Source of the DNA: Diplocarpon mali
Lineage: Eukaryota > Ascomycota > Leotiomycetes > Helotiales > Drepanopezizaceae
Direction: 5' to 3'
NCBI GenBank assembly: GCA_024741835.1
Contig: JAENRP010000011.1
Coordinates: 15,016 to 79,015, forward strand
DNA length: 64,000 bases
Shown: in pieces, positions 23,571 to 34,529 of the stretch
Numbering within the stretch: position 1 is the first letter of the stretch
Layout: each line of letters starts with the position of its first letter
Notes under the pieces: model-generated
Database searches by the model: none
What the model was told of the DNA's origin: nothing
The model's input: the letters and a program-made list of their open reading frames with translations, nothing else
Translations under genes and position numbers: made by a program

Positions 23571-24940
23571 TGTACTGAGGTAAGGGATGCGAAGTACCAG
23601 AAGGGGATTAGAATTGTGGTGGAGTGAGAAGAACTCTAAGATCCTGTCCTGCTTGAAATGCTGCCGGGGAGATAATATATATGTAGATGGAGAAGAGGGT
23701 GGGGGGGAATTGGTCGAGAATGATGCAGGCAGAAGAAGCTCTTATCAACGGCCTGGCCGATAGCTGGACTTTCACAGCCGTTCCCGTTCGGAAGGCCAGC
23801 CCCTCAATGTCAGTGCTTGTCTGCGGTTTACTGTGCTTCCTAGATCTCCTATTGGTGTTAGTGTCGATACATTGGGGTAACGACCGTGATACCAGATGGC
23901 TTGTCGGCGCTTTCCGACAACTTGTGGAGCCGCGAGCCTCCCCAACGGCCGGACTGGGACGGATACTGGCACTGATACCGTATACTTCGCGTGGGGCTCA
24001 AGATTCTCCTTACCTGAAGATCTTACTTTTCAAAACCTCTCAGTGAATGTGGGCGGGTAGCAAAGGCTTAGCTTCAACTGCGATGCGTGAGGATGTCTTC
24101 TGGAAGGTGGCGTTTTTGGCGAAGTTCACTTCATCCGACGCAAGGTAGCAAAGCAACTCTAGCTCGACCGCAAAGCTGAAGGGGTCTTTTCATTCTTCTT
24201 CTTAATAGCGTAGGCTGAATATCACGCAAGAACCTTTCGCAAGGTCCCGACAAAATTGTTCTGTTGTCCTCGGACTTGACAATGGCGAAAAGGCCATACT
24301 GACGCTAATTCTAAAATCAGCTCTGCCCCTCCGCACAGAACCTATACGGATGGTCTATGAGGCATGTAGCTCTGTCTGGAAAGTATGATTAATATGATTA
24401 ATATGATTGATACTTTACCTATACCTGGGGTAAAGTAGATACTTTCCGATGTCTACCTACTCGGCCTTCAGGTAAACTGGGACGTCCAGTGCAATCCTTT
24501 TCGTCGTTTGTTCCGAGTGAAGCGAGTCTGTGTGGCCTGTGCTTGACTGGCCCTCACCCCAAGCCCGTTATACAGTATCTTGGAGACGTTGCTTGATACC
24601 GGGAGTCCACAACGTTGTCGATTTGATAACTCCGTCGCACACGCAGCGCAAACGGTTGCTGACCCGATCCTCTCGCCGAAACGAACTCATTACAGCCCTG
24701 ACGCCCTCGATACCGTTTCACTGAACTACTGGCAACAGCCATCGTGGGCTGTCCAGCCGCACTACTCCCCACACCCGTTCATTTCAAGTTACGACGAATT
24801 CCTCCACTAGGTTTTCTGTTTTATACCCGAGAGCAATGTCAAGATAGGTTGGGTGACTTCGACGTCCATCCGATAACCTTCACTACACACACATGCCACC
24901 TCCGGACGAAGCCCGTTGACCTGCCCCCATCGATGGACAG
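23571..24940. promoter_or_regulatory. Divergent intergenic region uricase / TSC11-like, with inverted repeat
   Basis: 1,370 bp between two start codons. It holds the nested inverted repeat listed separately and no convincing ORF. A tiny upstream ORF starts at ATG 24893 and stops after 8 codons before the TSC11-like start. Confidence 0.45.
24378..24447. repeat. Nested inverted repeat with three 9-bp direct repeats
   Basis: Outer arms GGAAAGTAT (24378-24386) and ATACTTTCC (24439-24447) are perfect reverse complements. Inside, TACTTTACC (24411-24419) pairs with GGTAAAGTA (24429-24437) around a 9-nt loop. Between the left arms lie three 9-bp units TATGATTAA, TATGATTAA, TATGATTGA (24384-24410). 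It could form a cruciform or be a paired protein-binding site; function is unknown. Confidence 0.85.
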
Positions 24941-27900
24941 ATGGTCGGACCACCGAGTATTCTGAGTACGTCCGCGACGCCGACTCAGAAGTCATTGTAT
25001 TCTCAGTCATCCTATCCTTCGAAGACCAGCTTCGAGTCCACCCGCGATGGATTGCAACCACAAGCTGGGGTCAACGGTCCCCGTACCCAGGGCAGCTCGG
25101 CCGCGTCCTTTGGACCTCGCGGATCGTCTCTCGCACCCTCCCCTGCACCAGGGAGCTTCAGTTCAAACATGCGCAGTCAGATGGCGCCTTTGAGGCAGGT
25201 CTCCGGGCAGGACACAAATGCTTCAATGGTGAATCTCGAGCGTCTGGGCGAGGATGAGGGGCTGGGGTCGGAGCAAGCTTTAAGCTCTCTACGTGAAGCT
25301 TTGAACAGGGAAATGAAGATCAAGGAGGGGAGCGAGAACATGTTGGAAGCGCTGAACACCAAGAAGGCAAAACAAACCAAAGAGCAGCGTCAAAGAGTGG
25401 AAGCAGAACTCAATTCTTCCAACCAGAGGATCAAGGACTTGCGGCAGCAAATAACAGAGCTTCAAAGGCCCAAGCTACCCATGACTCCCACTCGGACTCG
25501 GATGGATGTTTCGTTCCAGACAAATGGTTTAAGGTCTCCTCCAAGTGCCACGAGAAGTGCCGGCGGGTCAGAATTCGAGGAGCCTTCAGAATCACCTACA
25601 TATGCTCTAGCTGAAATCCTGCAAGCGCTAGAAGTCGAGGGTCTAACACCGGATTACTACGTTGGACATGCTAACAACCTTGTTGAACTTTTCAAACGGC
25701 ATCCAATGCTCAAAAACGATTTGGTCTGGTCAGTATTTGGTCTTCGAATGCAAGTGATGCTATTGAGTGAGAGTAGGGAAGTGGTGGCTGCTGGGTACCG
25801 AATGACTAGATACGCAATATCTGATATCACTTCACTACAAAAAATCAGATCACTAAATACTGACTATCTCGTTGTTCTGTAAGAATCGTGTCGTGTAGTC
25901 GAAAGCATTCTACTAACAAATTCATAGATCCCTCATCAAAGAGAGAAAGGCGGATGTCGAAAGAGAACAAGCTCTGAAATTCATCAGAGCTTTTCTAGAC
26001 GTCAAAGAAGGGGTTAAAGAGATCTCAAGAGCAGTTGTCAGGACAATTACCTCCGTTGCCGAACACACAGAAGACAGACTACAAGCGATCTGCATAGAGA
26101 CTCTTGCTGAGATCATGGTTAGAGATCCCGCCTTGGTTGTTTCGTCAGGCGGACTTCGACCCCTAGCAGATGCGCTAGGCGAGGGCACATACGAGGGCTC
26201 AGAAAGTCTGACAGCTGCTTTTCTCTTCCTGCTGGACACCCCCCAGAGGAGAAAATATCTCCGATCAGGCTATGAGCTGGAAGTGCTCTTTACGGCTTTT
26301 ACGGATTCTCTTTTTGCCAAGGAAAGCATTCTGAAGCAAAACTCGAAAGCGATCTCACATGCCCTCAAATCCTGGCCTGGCCTGATGACTCTTTCCATGT
26401 ACGACTTCAGAGCAATCAAATCACTAGTTTCTTGCTTGATGCTACCGAACCCAACAATACGAGAAACGGTTATCGACTTGCTCTATACTCTTCTCCGTAT
26501 CAAGTCACCTTTCTGGGCTACTTCTTTCCTTGCTGGTCGACGGCTGACTACCTATGGACGACTTGCAACACTCAAGGCAGCCCCTCAAAAGGTTACCCAA
26601 CCGATGGAAGAGGAGACAGGAGACAAGGGTTTTGTTGACCATTACACGGCACTTTTACTTGCGGTCCTGATATCTTCGGACATGCTCCAAGGGCTATTGC
26701 AGGTAACACGAGATGCAGACAATTCCATGTTGAAGCGGAAAACTACTCTTCTCATTGGAGAGGTTCTCAAGCTAGCTAGCAGCCTACTTCCCTCAGCTTG
26801 GAGTAGTGATTTGCAGCTTCTCCCTGAACTATTCTCCACCGCAACTCACTTTGGAAACAAAGAGAGTTTTGACGCGGCTGGGACTGTGTACCAGATAAGC
26901 AGTGTGAGCCGGACTTTATATCGGTCGACCCCTTCAGCAACAAATGTTCTCAGTAGTACCGTCAACAACAGCAACGAAAACCTGGCAAACTTGGAGGAAA
27001 CTCCCAAGATAGCCCCTAATGTTATTTTGGATGAGACAATGTTTCGACAATTACTTGTTGAGACGCAGGTGTTGTCAAGTACGAACCCGGTAAAGTGGAA
27101 GTGGGAAATCATCCTAAGAATCATTGAGGGCCCTCTCCTCAACGGGAAGCGCCTTGACGAGGCAATAAAAGCCTCGAAATTTATCAAACGGATCATGAGT
27201 TTCTACAGACCTTTCAAGTACAAGTTCGCTGAAGTGAGGAATACCCGTATCACTCAGAAGTACGTCCGAGTTGGTTGCGCACTCATGAACACACTCCTGC
27301 AGACTGCGGAAGGTGTCAGGTACCTGTCGGACAATAAGCTTCTGAGACAAATTGCGGAATGCCTAGCACAATGCGATCCGGTAAGCTCATTTCTTGCAAC
27401 ATGTATTTTGAACAAGACCTAATGATGGGAAGACAAGCGGGTTGACAGCCCAATCACCGATGTTCTCCAAAGATCGTCTTTCGGAAACTCTTTGTTGTGG
27501 GTACTTTGCAATGCTCGGTACTTTGAGCAGCGATGTCAAGGGCTTACAGATGCTCGATCGATGGCGAATGATAAACATGATGTACCACATAATAGATCTC
27601 AAGCAACGCCCTGATCTCATCAAGCTCTTACTTTCCAATTTCGACTACAGCTTACAGGGTCATCCACGAGTCCTACTTTCCAAGGCTCTGACCGCCGGGT
27701 CAAAAGAGATTCGTATTTTCGCAACCAATGTTCTCAGGAAATATTCCAGTCGATCACGGCCTAATGGACCGGCCAACCAAGGGGTTGGTGACTCCAAATG
27801 GGCAATTCAGCTCCTTGTCACCCAACTTTACGACCCTGAGGTCGAAGTTTGCGCGACTGCGATCAAAATTCTTGAGCAGGCTTGTAAACGGAAGAACTAT

Positions 27901-29052
27901 CTCGAATACATCGTGGAATGCCGTCCAGCATTAGACCACCTAGGAGAAATCGGTGCGCCATTACTTCTACGCTTTTTGTCCACTTCTATTGGCTATCACT
28001 ATCTGGCTGGTTTGGACTATATCAGTAACGAAATGGACGATTGGTTTTTGGGTCGAAACGACACTTATGTAGAAGTTATCGAGGCAAGCTTGGCTCGGTC
28101 TTTTGGCGAACTTCAAGAGACCTCCGGTCAAATGAGTATAGACGAGGATAACTTTGAGATGGAAGGTGATAACGACGCTCACGTGCCACCGCACTTCTAC
28201 AGAGAATTGACGAGGACGAAAGAAGGATGTAAACTTTTACGCGAAAAGGGCCATTTCGAAGAGTTTGCATCCACTATACGAGACTATGGCATGCTCTGTG
28301 ATGATCAGGAATTGATTCTCAAAGTCAAGGGGTCGTTGTGGGCTGTTGGGAACGTTGGATCGATGGAACTCGGAGCACCGTTCCTTGAAGAGTCTGACGT
28401 AGTCGAAAATATTGTGAAGATAGCCGAGTCTCACCAAATCATGAGTCTACGCGGAACAGCATTCTTCGTTCTGGGACTCATATCTCGAAGCGTTCACGGG
28501 CTTGAGATCTTGTCGGAGCATGGTTGGGACAGCAATACCACAATTCTAGGTGTCTCGCTCGGGCTCTGTATCCCACATGATCTGAGCAAGTTGTTCTCGT
28601 ACCAACCCTGGAAGCACGAGAAGGTGATGGATATCATCATGAACGAAGAGGACTCAGCTGCAATTGCAGAGGCTAATCAGGACGAAGATATCATCAATCA
28701 ACGCATCTTGGATTTGACCGTCGACCTAGGCAATACTGTGCTGCAGAAGAAATCCATGACCGAGCTCATGCACATCAAAGCCAAGAAGGTACCTGGCCTC
28801 AGATCACCAGCACTTTTCAAGAAGATCATGACACTCTTAGAATCCCACCACTTCCGCCTCGGAGTGCGGTATTTTGTTGCTGAGCTTTTTGACCGAAGTG
28901 TCTTGCGGCGCATAGTCTTCGAGGAAGATATCAGCGAAGAAGAACCGGGGAGTGGCGACGACAGTGGAAGCGAAGGCAGGACCGAAAGACAGAGGAGTAT
29001 CGGCGGTGATGCATTCGGCATCGGACAGGCTGAAGCCATATCTGGGCCTTGA
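24941..29052 (+). CDS. tsc11: TORC2 subunit, Rictor/Tsc11/Ste20(Ste16) family
   Basis: Scaffold of TOR complex 2, which controls AGC kinases, actin polarity and membrane stress. Three exons, join(24941..25878, 25928..27380, 27433..29052), give 1,336 aa. A Ser/Pro-rich N-terminus is followed by an HR1-like coiled coil (about residues 110-175, with LREALNREMKIKEGSENMLEAL and later LRQQITELQ). A RICTOR_N helical repeat region includes YALAEILQALEVEGLTPDYY. Next come the middle block with SPMFSKDRLSETLCCGYFAMLG and WRMINMMYHIIDL, RICTOR_M-like GHPRVLLSKALTAGSKEIR, and RICTOR_V-like RELTRTKEGCKLLREKGHFEEF. The end is acidic (ISEEEPGSGDDSGSEG). Frames join exactly at both 49-52-nt introns. No kinase or catalytic domain is present, as in the family. 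The true start could lie slightly downstream. Confidence 0.92.
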
Positions 29053-30418
29053 GGATCTATATTCGCGGGTAGGATATTGTACGAGTATAGGGCGGCGTAT
29101 CTTTTGGCATAGGAAGGGGCAGATATGACGGCGTTCTTTTTCTATCGTAGAAAAATGGGGTGGCAGGCGTACAGACAGTCCAGTGGGTAAATGTATAGTA
29201 TATTACAGCGATGGCTGAACAATGGCAATGCTAAACATTGTGAGTACAATTCATCCGACCATACATATCACTGGGCGAACGCTAGGTGTCGACCGTATCA
29301 CCAAGATACAGACTGCTATCCCAGCACCTCTTAAGGATTCGAGAAGATGAAAGGCCGTGCCCACCGAGCGGCGAAGCACACTTAAGTACTTCTGCTAAAC
29401 CTGGGACATGTCGATATTGTTTTCATTGCAGCAGGGTTCATGATTATGGGCCAGGTCAAGATGGCCGATGTTGCTAGACTCGTGATGGAGATTTGGAGAT
29501 CCCACCGGCACGTATTGTGTAGCTGAGATGCGAAAGCTGCTTCTAAGGCTCCACTTCACGCCCGCCGCAGAAGTATCTGGCGCATAGCATTCCCCGGGTC
29601 CACGCATTATCATGCTCTCACTCTCTGACTGGTTTCGATATTTGCGTCTTTCTCTTTTTCTCCGGTTGTCGTTGTAATGTCCTGTTTCCGCACGCCTGTT
29701 CACTGAGCCTTGGAGTTTACGAGTGCCTCTCTCGGTGCCGAATCGGTACGGCACGGCAGTCCGGTGTCGAGATGACCTTGTTGATCCTAGCGAGCACGGC
29801 GCGGGCTTGCGAAGGGCGGAACGGCTATCGTCCTCGTCCCCCTCCTGTCGGCGCTGGGCATCCCGGATACCAGAATTGAGATGTTTGTGCCTAGGACGCT
29901 TGTTGACGACAATGGCATCAGCGCGGTCTTGACCGTTGCTGAGGATGGTCTGGGCGTCAGGTTGACTACCTGTGGCTGTTGGGTCTCTCCGGGTGTGGTG
30001 GCGCCCTGGCTTTTTTAGATGATTATTGGTTGCTGTGGTTTGCCGGTATCGTCGGATCAATCAACTCAGGGTCAGCCAATTGAAAATCATCGTTGCCTAG
30101 AAGTTTTTAACATGCCAGCAGGGCAAATGTAACCGACTCTTTCAAGGCTCTCGAGGAATCAGCGATTGCTCGCCTCAGCCTGGTCTATTTGTAAAACAGT
30201 CCTGCATATTGACTTTGTCAATTCTTTCTTTTGTCAGGAAGTTGGGCTTCTAAAATCCATGTATGTATTCAATATTGCACCTTGAAAAAGGCTCGCCCAC
30301 CCATTTGGCAATCGGCTGGTCTTACAGTCTTCATTCGAATAAGTGTCCACTGCAAAATCCATTATGATATACACCCAAAGATGTTATGTAACCTATAATA
30401 TACACGTCAACCAATTCC
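29053..30418. other. Convergent spacer TSC11-like / uL13m with one uncertain ORF
   Basis: 1,366 bp between two stop codons. Besides presumed 3' UTRs it holds a 221-codon minus-strand ORF (listed separately). Confidence 0.45.
29395..30060 (-). CDS. Uncertain ORF, 221 aa, Arg/Ser/Asn-rich
   Basis: A single-exon ORF in sequence of average composition, so its length is somewhat unexpected by chance. The product is basic and hydrophilic, with clusters such as RRKRERRKYRNQ and no domain I recognise, no signal peptide and no membrane segment. It lies between two convergent genes. It may be a spurious ORF or a fast-evolving orphan. Confidence 0.2.
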   Translation of the reverse strand: MIRRYRQTTATNNHLKKPGRHHTRRDPTATGSQPDAQTILSNGQDRADAIVVNKRPRHKHLNSGIRDAQRRQEGDEDDSRSALRKPAPCSLGSTRSSRHRTAVPYRFGTERGTRKLQGSVNRRAETGHYNDNRRKRERRKYRNQSESESMIMRGPGECYAPDTSAAGVKWSLRSSFRISATQYVPVGSPNLHHESSNIGHLDLAHNHEPCCNENNIDMSQV

Positions 30419-31028
30419 CTATAACGTAACATCCGGCTTCGCTTCATCCACACCATTCGGCCATTCCGCAATCAAGCTCTTCCCCTCGAACTTCACAATA
30501 TTCTCCTTGTACGGATGAGCCTCGCCCTCAAAAGCCTTCAGTCTCGCTAATCTATCGTCCCTCAGCCTGTTCTTCGGCAACATGCCACTAACCGCCTTCC
30601 TCAGCACCTCCGCGCCGCCCAACTTCGCCATCAACGCATCCATACTCACACTCTTCAGACTACCCGGCCGAGTATTGTGCCTGTAGTAGAGTTTCTGCCA
30701 GCGCTTCTTACCGGTCGTGTGCAGATTCGAGCAGTTCGTTACCACGACGTAGTCGCCGCAGTCCGTTGATGGGTCCCAGATGGGTTTGTGCTTGCCCATA
30801 AGCAGGACAGCGATTCTAGAGGCGAGGCGGCCGAGGGAAGGCGGCTGGAGAGCGGTAGATTGGGGTGAGGGGAGAGGCCGGATCGTGGAGAGGCCGTGAT
30901 GTGGTGTTGTGGCTGAGATGTGATGCCATGTCCTCGAGTAGGCAAGTCTGGTCTAGAGTTTTTGTTAGATGGTTTTGAATCATACAGGGCGTTTTTTGAG
31001 GAGGCACCATTCCATTGGTTTGCGACAT
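30419..31028 (-). CDS. mrpl23: Mitochondrial ribosomal protein L13 (uL13m / MRPL23)
   Basis: Mitoribosomal large-subunit protein. Two exons, complement(30419..30952, 31008..31028), give 184 aa. The first exon encodes only seven residues (MSQTNGM); exon 2 opens with TRLAYSRTWHHIS, the conserved start of fungal mitochondrial L13. IWDPSTDCGDYVVVTN, GKKRWQKLYYRHNTRPGSLK, AVSGMLPKNRLRDDRLARLK and a Pro/Trp C-terminus complete the uL13 fold. Without exon 1 the protein would begin inside the fold at MGKHKPIWD. The donor is GTGCCT, weak, but both exons fit the family N-terminus precisely. Divergent with CCS1. Confidence 0.88.
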
Positions 31029-31353
31029 CTCTGCAACTGGCCTCGAGGCCGATTGAATTGATGTTAAGTGAGTCGAAATGAGAGGCAACCCGCAAGACTG
31101 CTGTGTTGTCGCGATTTCAACTGGAGTTGTGACTTTTTGACGCCTAACCTCTTTCGCACCAGGGCTCGGCGACAGGCGGCAGTAGCAAGAGCCGAGCTCA
31201 CATGGCATTTCAGAGCACCGCTACCTGCCCCACCATTATATATGCATTTCAATCTATTCTCACATCTCTAGAATTATTTAATAATCCCTTTCCGTTACCT
31301 GCAATCCCTTCTTAACTTATTGTGACATTCTTCGAGTTCCCGAGACCCTCAAA
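31029..31353. promoter_or_regulatory. Divergent promoter uL13m / CCS1
   Basis: 325 bp between start codons; it must serve both genes. TATATATGCAT lies near 31239 and may act as a TATA-like element, but this is inferred from sequence only. Confidence 0.4.
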
Positions 31354-32267
31354 ATGGTGATAACAACACCGTTCCAGGTTAGTACACTCGATTGCGTACC
31401 TAGACCTATCACGTGTAGCCGTACTGACTCTTTGCAGACTTTGTTTGCGGTGCCAATGACCTGCCAGAGCTGTATCAATGACATTTCCGGCTCATTACAC
31501 AAGCTCCGTGGCATTGAAAAGGTCGAGGCTAATCTTAAAGACCAGCTCGTGACCATTACAGGCACAGGTTCGTCCGAATGCCACTGACCGAGCTACGCCT
31601 AGTATTGACGCTTTCACTTAGCGGCGCCTTCTGCTATTGTCGCTGCTATCCAATCTACGGGAAGAGATGCCATCTTACGGGGGGCTGGCGGCTCAAACAG
31701 TCAGTTACACATATCTCATGTTACCGTGCTCTCGGTTGAATGATTTGCTTAGGTGCGGCCGTCTGCATTCTTGAGACACATGCAACGACCGAATCAGACA
31801 AGGTAAAAGGACTGGCACGGATGGTTCAGGTCTCTCCAAACCTGACGCTGATCGATCTTTCAATCCGAGGCCTGTCACCAGGTAGCTACTGGGCGACAGT
31901 CAGAGAAACAGGTGATATCTCGAACGGTGCAATCTCAACACGGGGAGTATGGGGTGGTGGTAAGGATTCGGAGGACAGCACGATCAAGCCAAGAGGATTT
32001 CTAGGGACGGTGCAGGTGAGCAAGGATGGGATCGGAAGTGGATTTCTCGACAAAACAGTCCAGATTTGGGAGATGATTGGAAGAGGTATGGTGGTATCAA
32101 AACAGCATGATGGCGAAGCAAATTTCGAAAGAAACGATGCGGATACGCTCGTTGGCGTGGTTGCTAGGAGTGCAGGGGTATGGGACAACGACAAGACGGT
32201 GTGCTCCTGCTCTGGCAAGACTTTGTGGGAGGAGAGGAAGGACGAAGTACAGAAAGGCATGTTGTAA
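31354..32267 (+). CDS. ccs1: Copper chaperone for Cu/Zn superoxide dismutase (CCS1/Lys7)
   Basis: Delivers copper to Sod1 in cytosol and mitochondrial intermembrane space and forms its disulfide. Four exons, join(31354..31377, 31438..31567, 31622..31699, 31753..32267), give 248 aa, like yeast Ccs1. Domain I has the heavy-metal motif MTCQSC (about residues 14-19) and VEANLKDQLVTITGTA. Domain II is SOD-like (LSIRGLSPGSYWATVRETGDIS, then NDADTLVGVVARSAGVWDN) but lacks the full SOD metal set, as expected for a chaperone. Domain III has the essential CxC in VCSCSGKTLWEER near the C-terminus. The first exon is 24 nt. The frame is consistent across all junctions. Confidence 0.95.
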
Positions 32268-33355
32268 CGTGATATCGGACTCAAGATAGATCCCCAAACT
32301 CTTGATGTTGCCTGATGATAGTCGAGTGGAAATGTTGCCAATCCATCTAAAATATCCGAATGCTCTGAGCCTCGGGTGGCATTGAGAGACCAGGCGGGGC
32401 ACATGCGATCAGACGTCAGACTTTGAGGTGATTCCAGGTATGCCTATCCCATCGTAGTCAAATACTCTTTGAAATGCTTGTTCGCCCTGCCGCCCGGCCT
32501 TGAGGATGAGCTCTCCCATCCCAAACGGATTGGACCGAAGAGCGACACTTGTCAGGGGGACCGGCTCGCAAGATGCCCGCGAGACTTGCACGGCACGGAT
32601 CTCCCAGACCCTTTGACAGCTGAGAGACAGAGACGGAAATGGGGACGCTCCTGTTTTGACGACCAGCCAGTATTCATGCCAACAGGCTGCCGTGGACACA
32701 GTTCAAGGAGGCCATTGGAGTATATGGGCAGAAGTTCCCAAACAAGCTTCCGGATAAGCGAGTTTCGGCAAGCCCCTGAGACTTCCTACGCACAGGACTC
32801 CCAACAGACTGCGGAATGAGTTGCTGATTGCAGGGGATGCAGACAGGTGTTGGCCCGGGAGTAGTCAGGAGCGTTACGTGTTCGAGGGGATCTAGGGGGT
32901 TGCGGCGTGTTATTCATACACCCGGGCCGTCGACGGTCACGCCTGAAGGCTGTCCGGTCACAATGATGGGAGCGGGAGGTGACAAGTCGCTCGGGCTGCA
33001 GAAGCCAAGGGAGCAGCGCGTCGTGGGTAAGGAGAGCGGCCCAGAAGATTGGAATAAGGTTGCTGATTGTGCAAGTCATGCAAGCCAAAAGGAAAAAAGC
33101 CGACAAAGTCAAAAAAAGCCACATGAAAAACCCAAATCAATACTGCACGATAGAGTTCTCGGTGGTCAGCGTGTGTAGACCAAGCCCGCGGCAGAGGTTG
33201 TACGCGCCCTTGGAAACACGCCGCGTGCCAGGAGCGCCACTGCGCTGTCGAAGCCAAGCCGAGGGGATGCGTGGCTCTTGGAGCCTGCTTGAAGTCGGCC
33301 GTATGTCTACGAGTTGTCAAGATGTTGACGGGGAGCGGGGAAAGGGGAAAGGGGG

Positions 33356-33397
33356 GTGGGAATGGGAATGGGAATGGGAATGGGAGCGGGGAGGGGA
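33356..33397. repeat. GGGAAT microsatellite
   Basis: Four uninterrupted GGGAAT hexamers followed by GGGAGC and GGGGAGGGGAAT variants; flanking sequence is also strongly purine-rich. Confidence 0.9.
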
Positions 33398-33956
33398 ATG
33401 AGAATTTGGAATTTGGATCTCCATCCAGGCCCCCTCCCGCACGGTACTTGTACGGCAGCATATCGCCAAGGGCAAAGTAATGGATGCGATCATCTCAGTC
33501 TGGAGTACAGTAAGGGAGCTGGCTCTCATCATCTCATCATCTCATGCCGGCACGCTGCTCCTGTGCATCGCACCGCCGGTCCCTCGTTGCTCTGCTCGGG
33601 GATGTCACGGCATCGTGGCCTCAAATGGCGAGGTTACGTGACTTGCGAGTCGCATGGCCGAAGCCACCTCCACCTCGGGGCCTGCCATTTCACTGTAATC
33701 GCAGGTCCCTCGATTGCAATAATCCACGCGCGTTGCTGGGCCGTAAGAAGTGAAGCAGTGCCAGCAGTCCAGTTGTCTGAACATTGTACGTGCATAAGAT
33801 ACCCAAGGCAGGTCACCTTGTACCGTCTCTACTACGGTCCCTTTACTCCCTATACTACATACCTGAGCATACTGCGGGACTCTAGCCGACACGGACCAGC
33901 CCCCCTCACCATTTCCACCATGTTACGCGCTCATCCGCTTCCACCATTGACCGTCT

Positions 33957-34036
33957 ACTCCTCCTCCTCCACCTCCACTTCCACCTCCACCTTTCATTCT
34001 TGACCACTCGTCTCCTCCTCCTCCTCCTCCTCCAAC
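33957..34036. repeat. Pyrimidine-rich CTC/CAC triplet tract
   Basis: Two blocks of TCC/CTC triplets with interspersed CCA, about 500 bp upstream of the NoxR start. Strong C/T bias on the coding strand is common in fungal promoters and leaders; a regulatory role is inference. Confidence 0.7.
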
Positions 34037-34529
34037 AGCTGCTAGTCAGCGGGATCGTACCTGACTTCACTTCGATGCACCTTTCGGTCTCTCCATGATC
34101 ACCTCGTCGACGACTCTCCCAGATCCTGCTCACACCATCCAGCACGCTCTCTCCCGCAATCAACCTGCAACCCCACAACCAGGGTGAACTTGCTCGGCGC
34201 CATGACCAGTGGCCGGACTTTCGACATACCAAGTAAAGTAGACTAATATTTCACCCCAGCTCCCCCGCCATCTGCCGGCCGATCCTTTACTCCGTTTCCG
34301 ACGTTGAAGAGGCCCCCAAGGTATCTTAACCTGGAAGACAAGCAGCCGGAGTAACAGTGACGACGCCCTTGAGATCGAGCAACGCAACCCGACATCTTCC
34401 GAGAGGGGAATCAGGTCTACGACTCGTGCCCACTTCCACCACGTACGACAGCCGGTCGCTTCGTGAGCCGCGAGCGGCCAGTGATCTGAAAATCCCCAGA
34501 CTAGTTCTGCACAAGACCATACTCCAGCA

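Larger units (their letters stand above)
32268..34529. other. Gene-free region before NoxR
   Basis: 2.26 kb with no gene I can support. It contains a GGGAAT microsatellite and, close to NoxR, a long pyrimidine-rich tract with CTC/CAC triplets (about 33957-34036) that probably belongs to the NoxR promoter or leader. ORFs on both strands are low-complexity. Confidence 0.5.
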
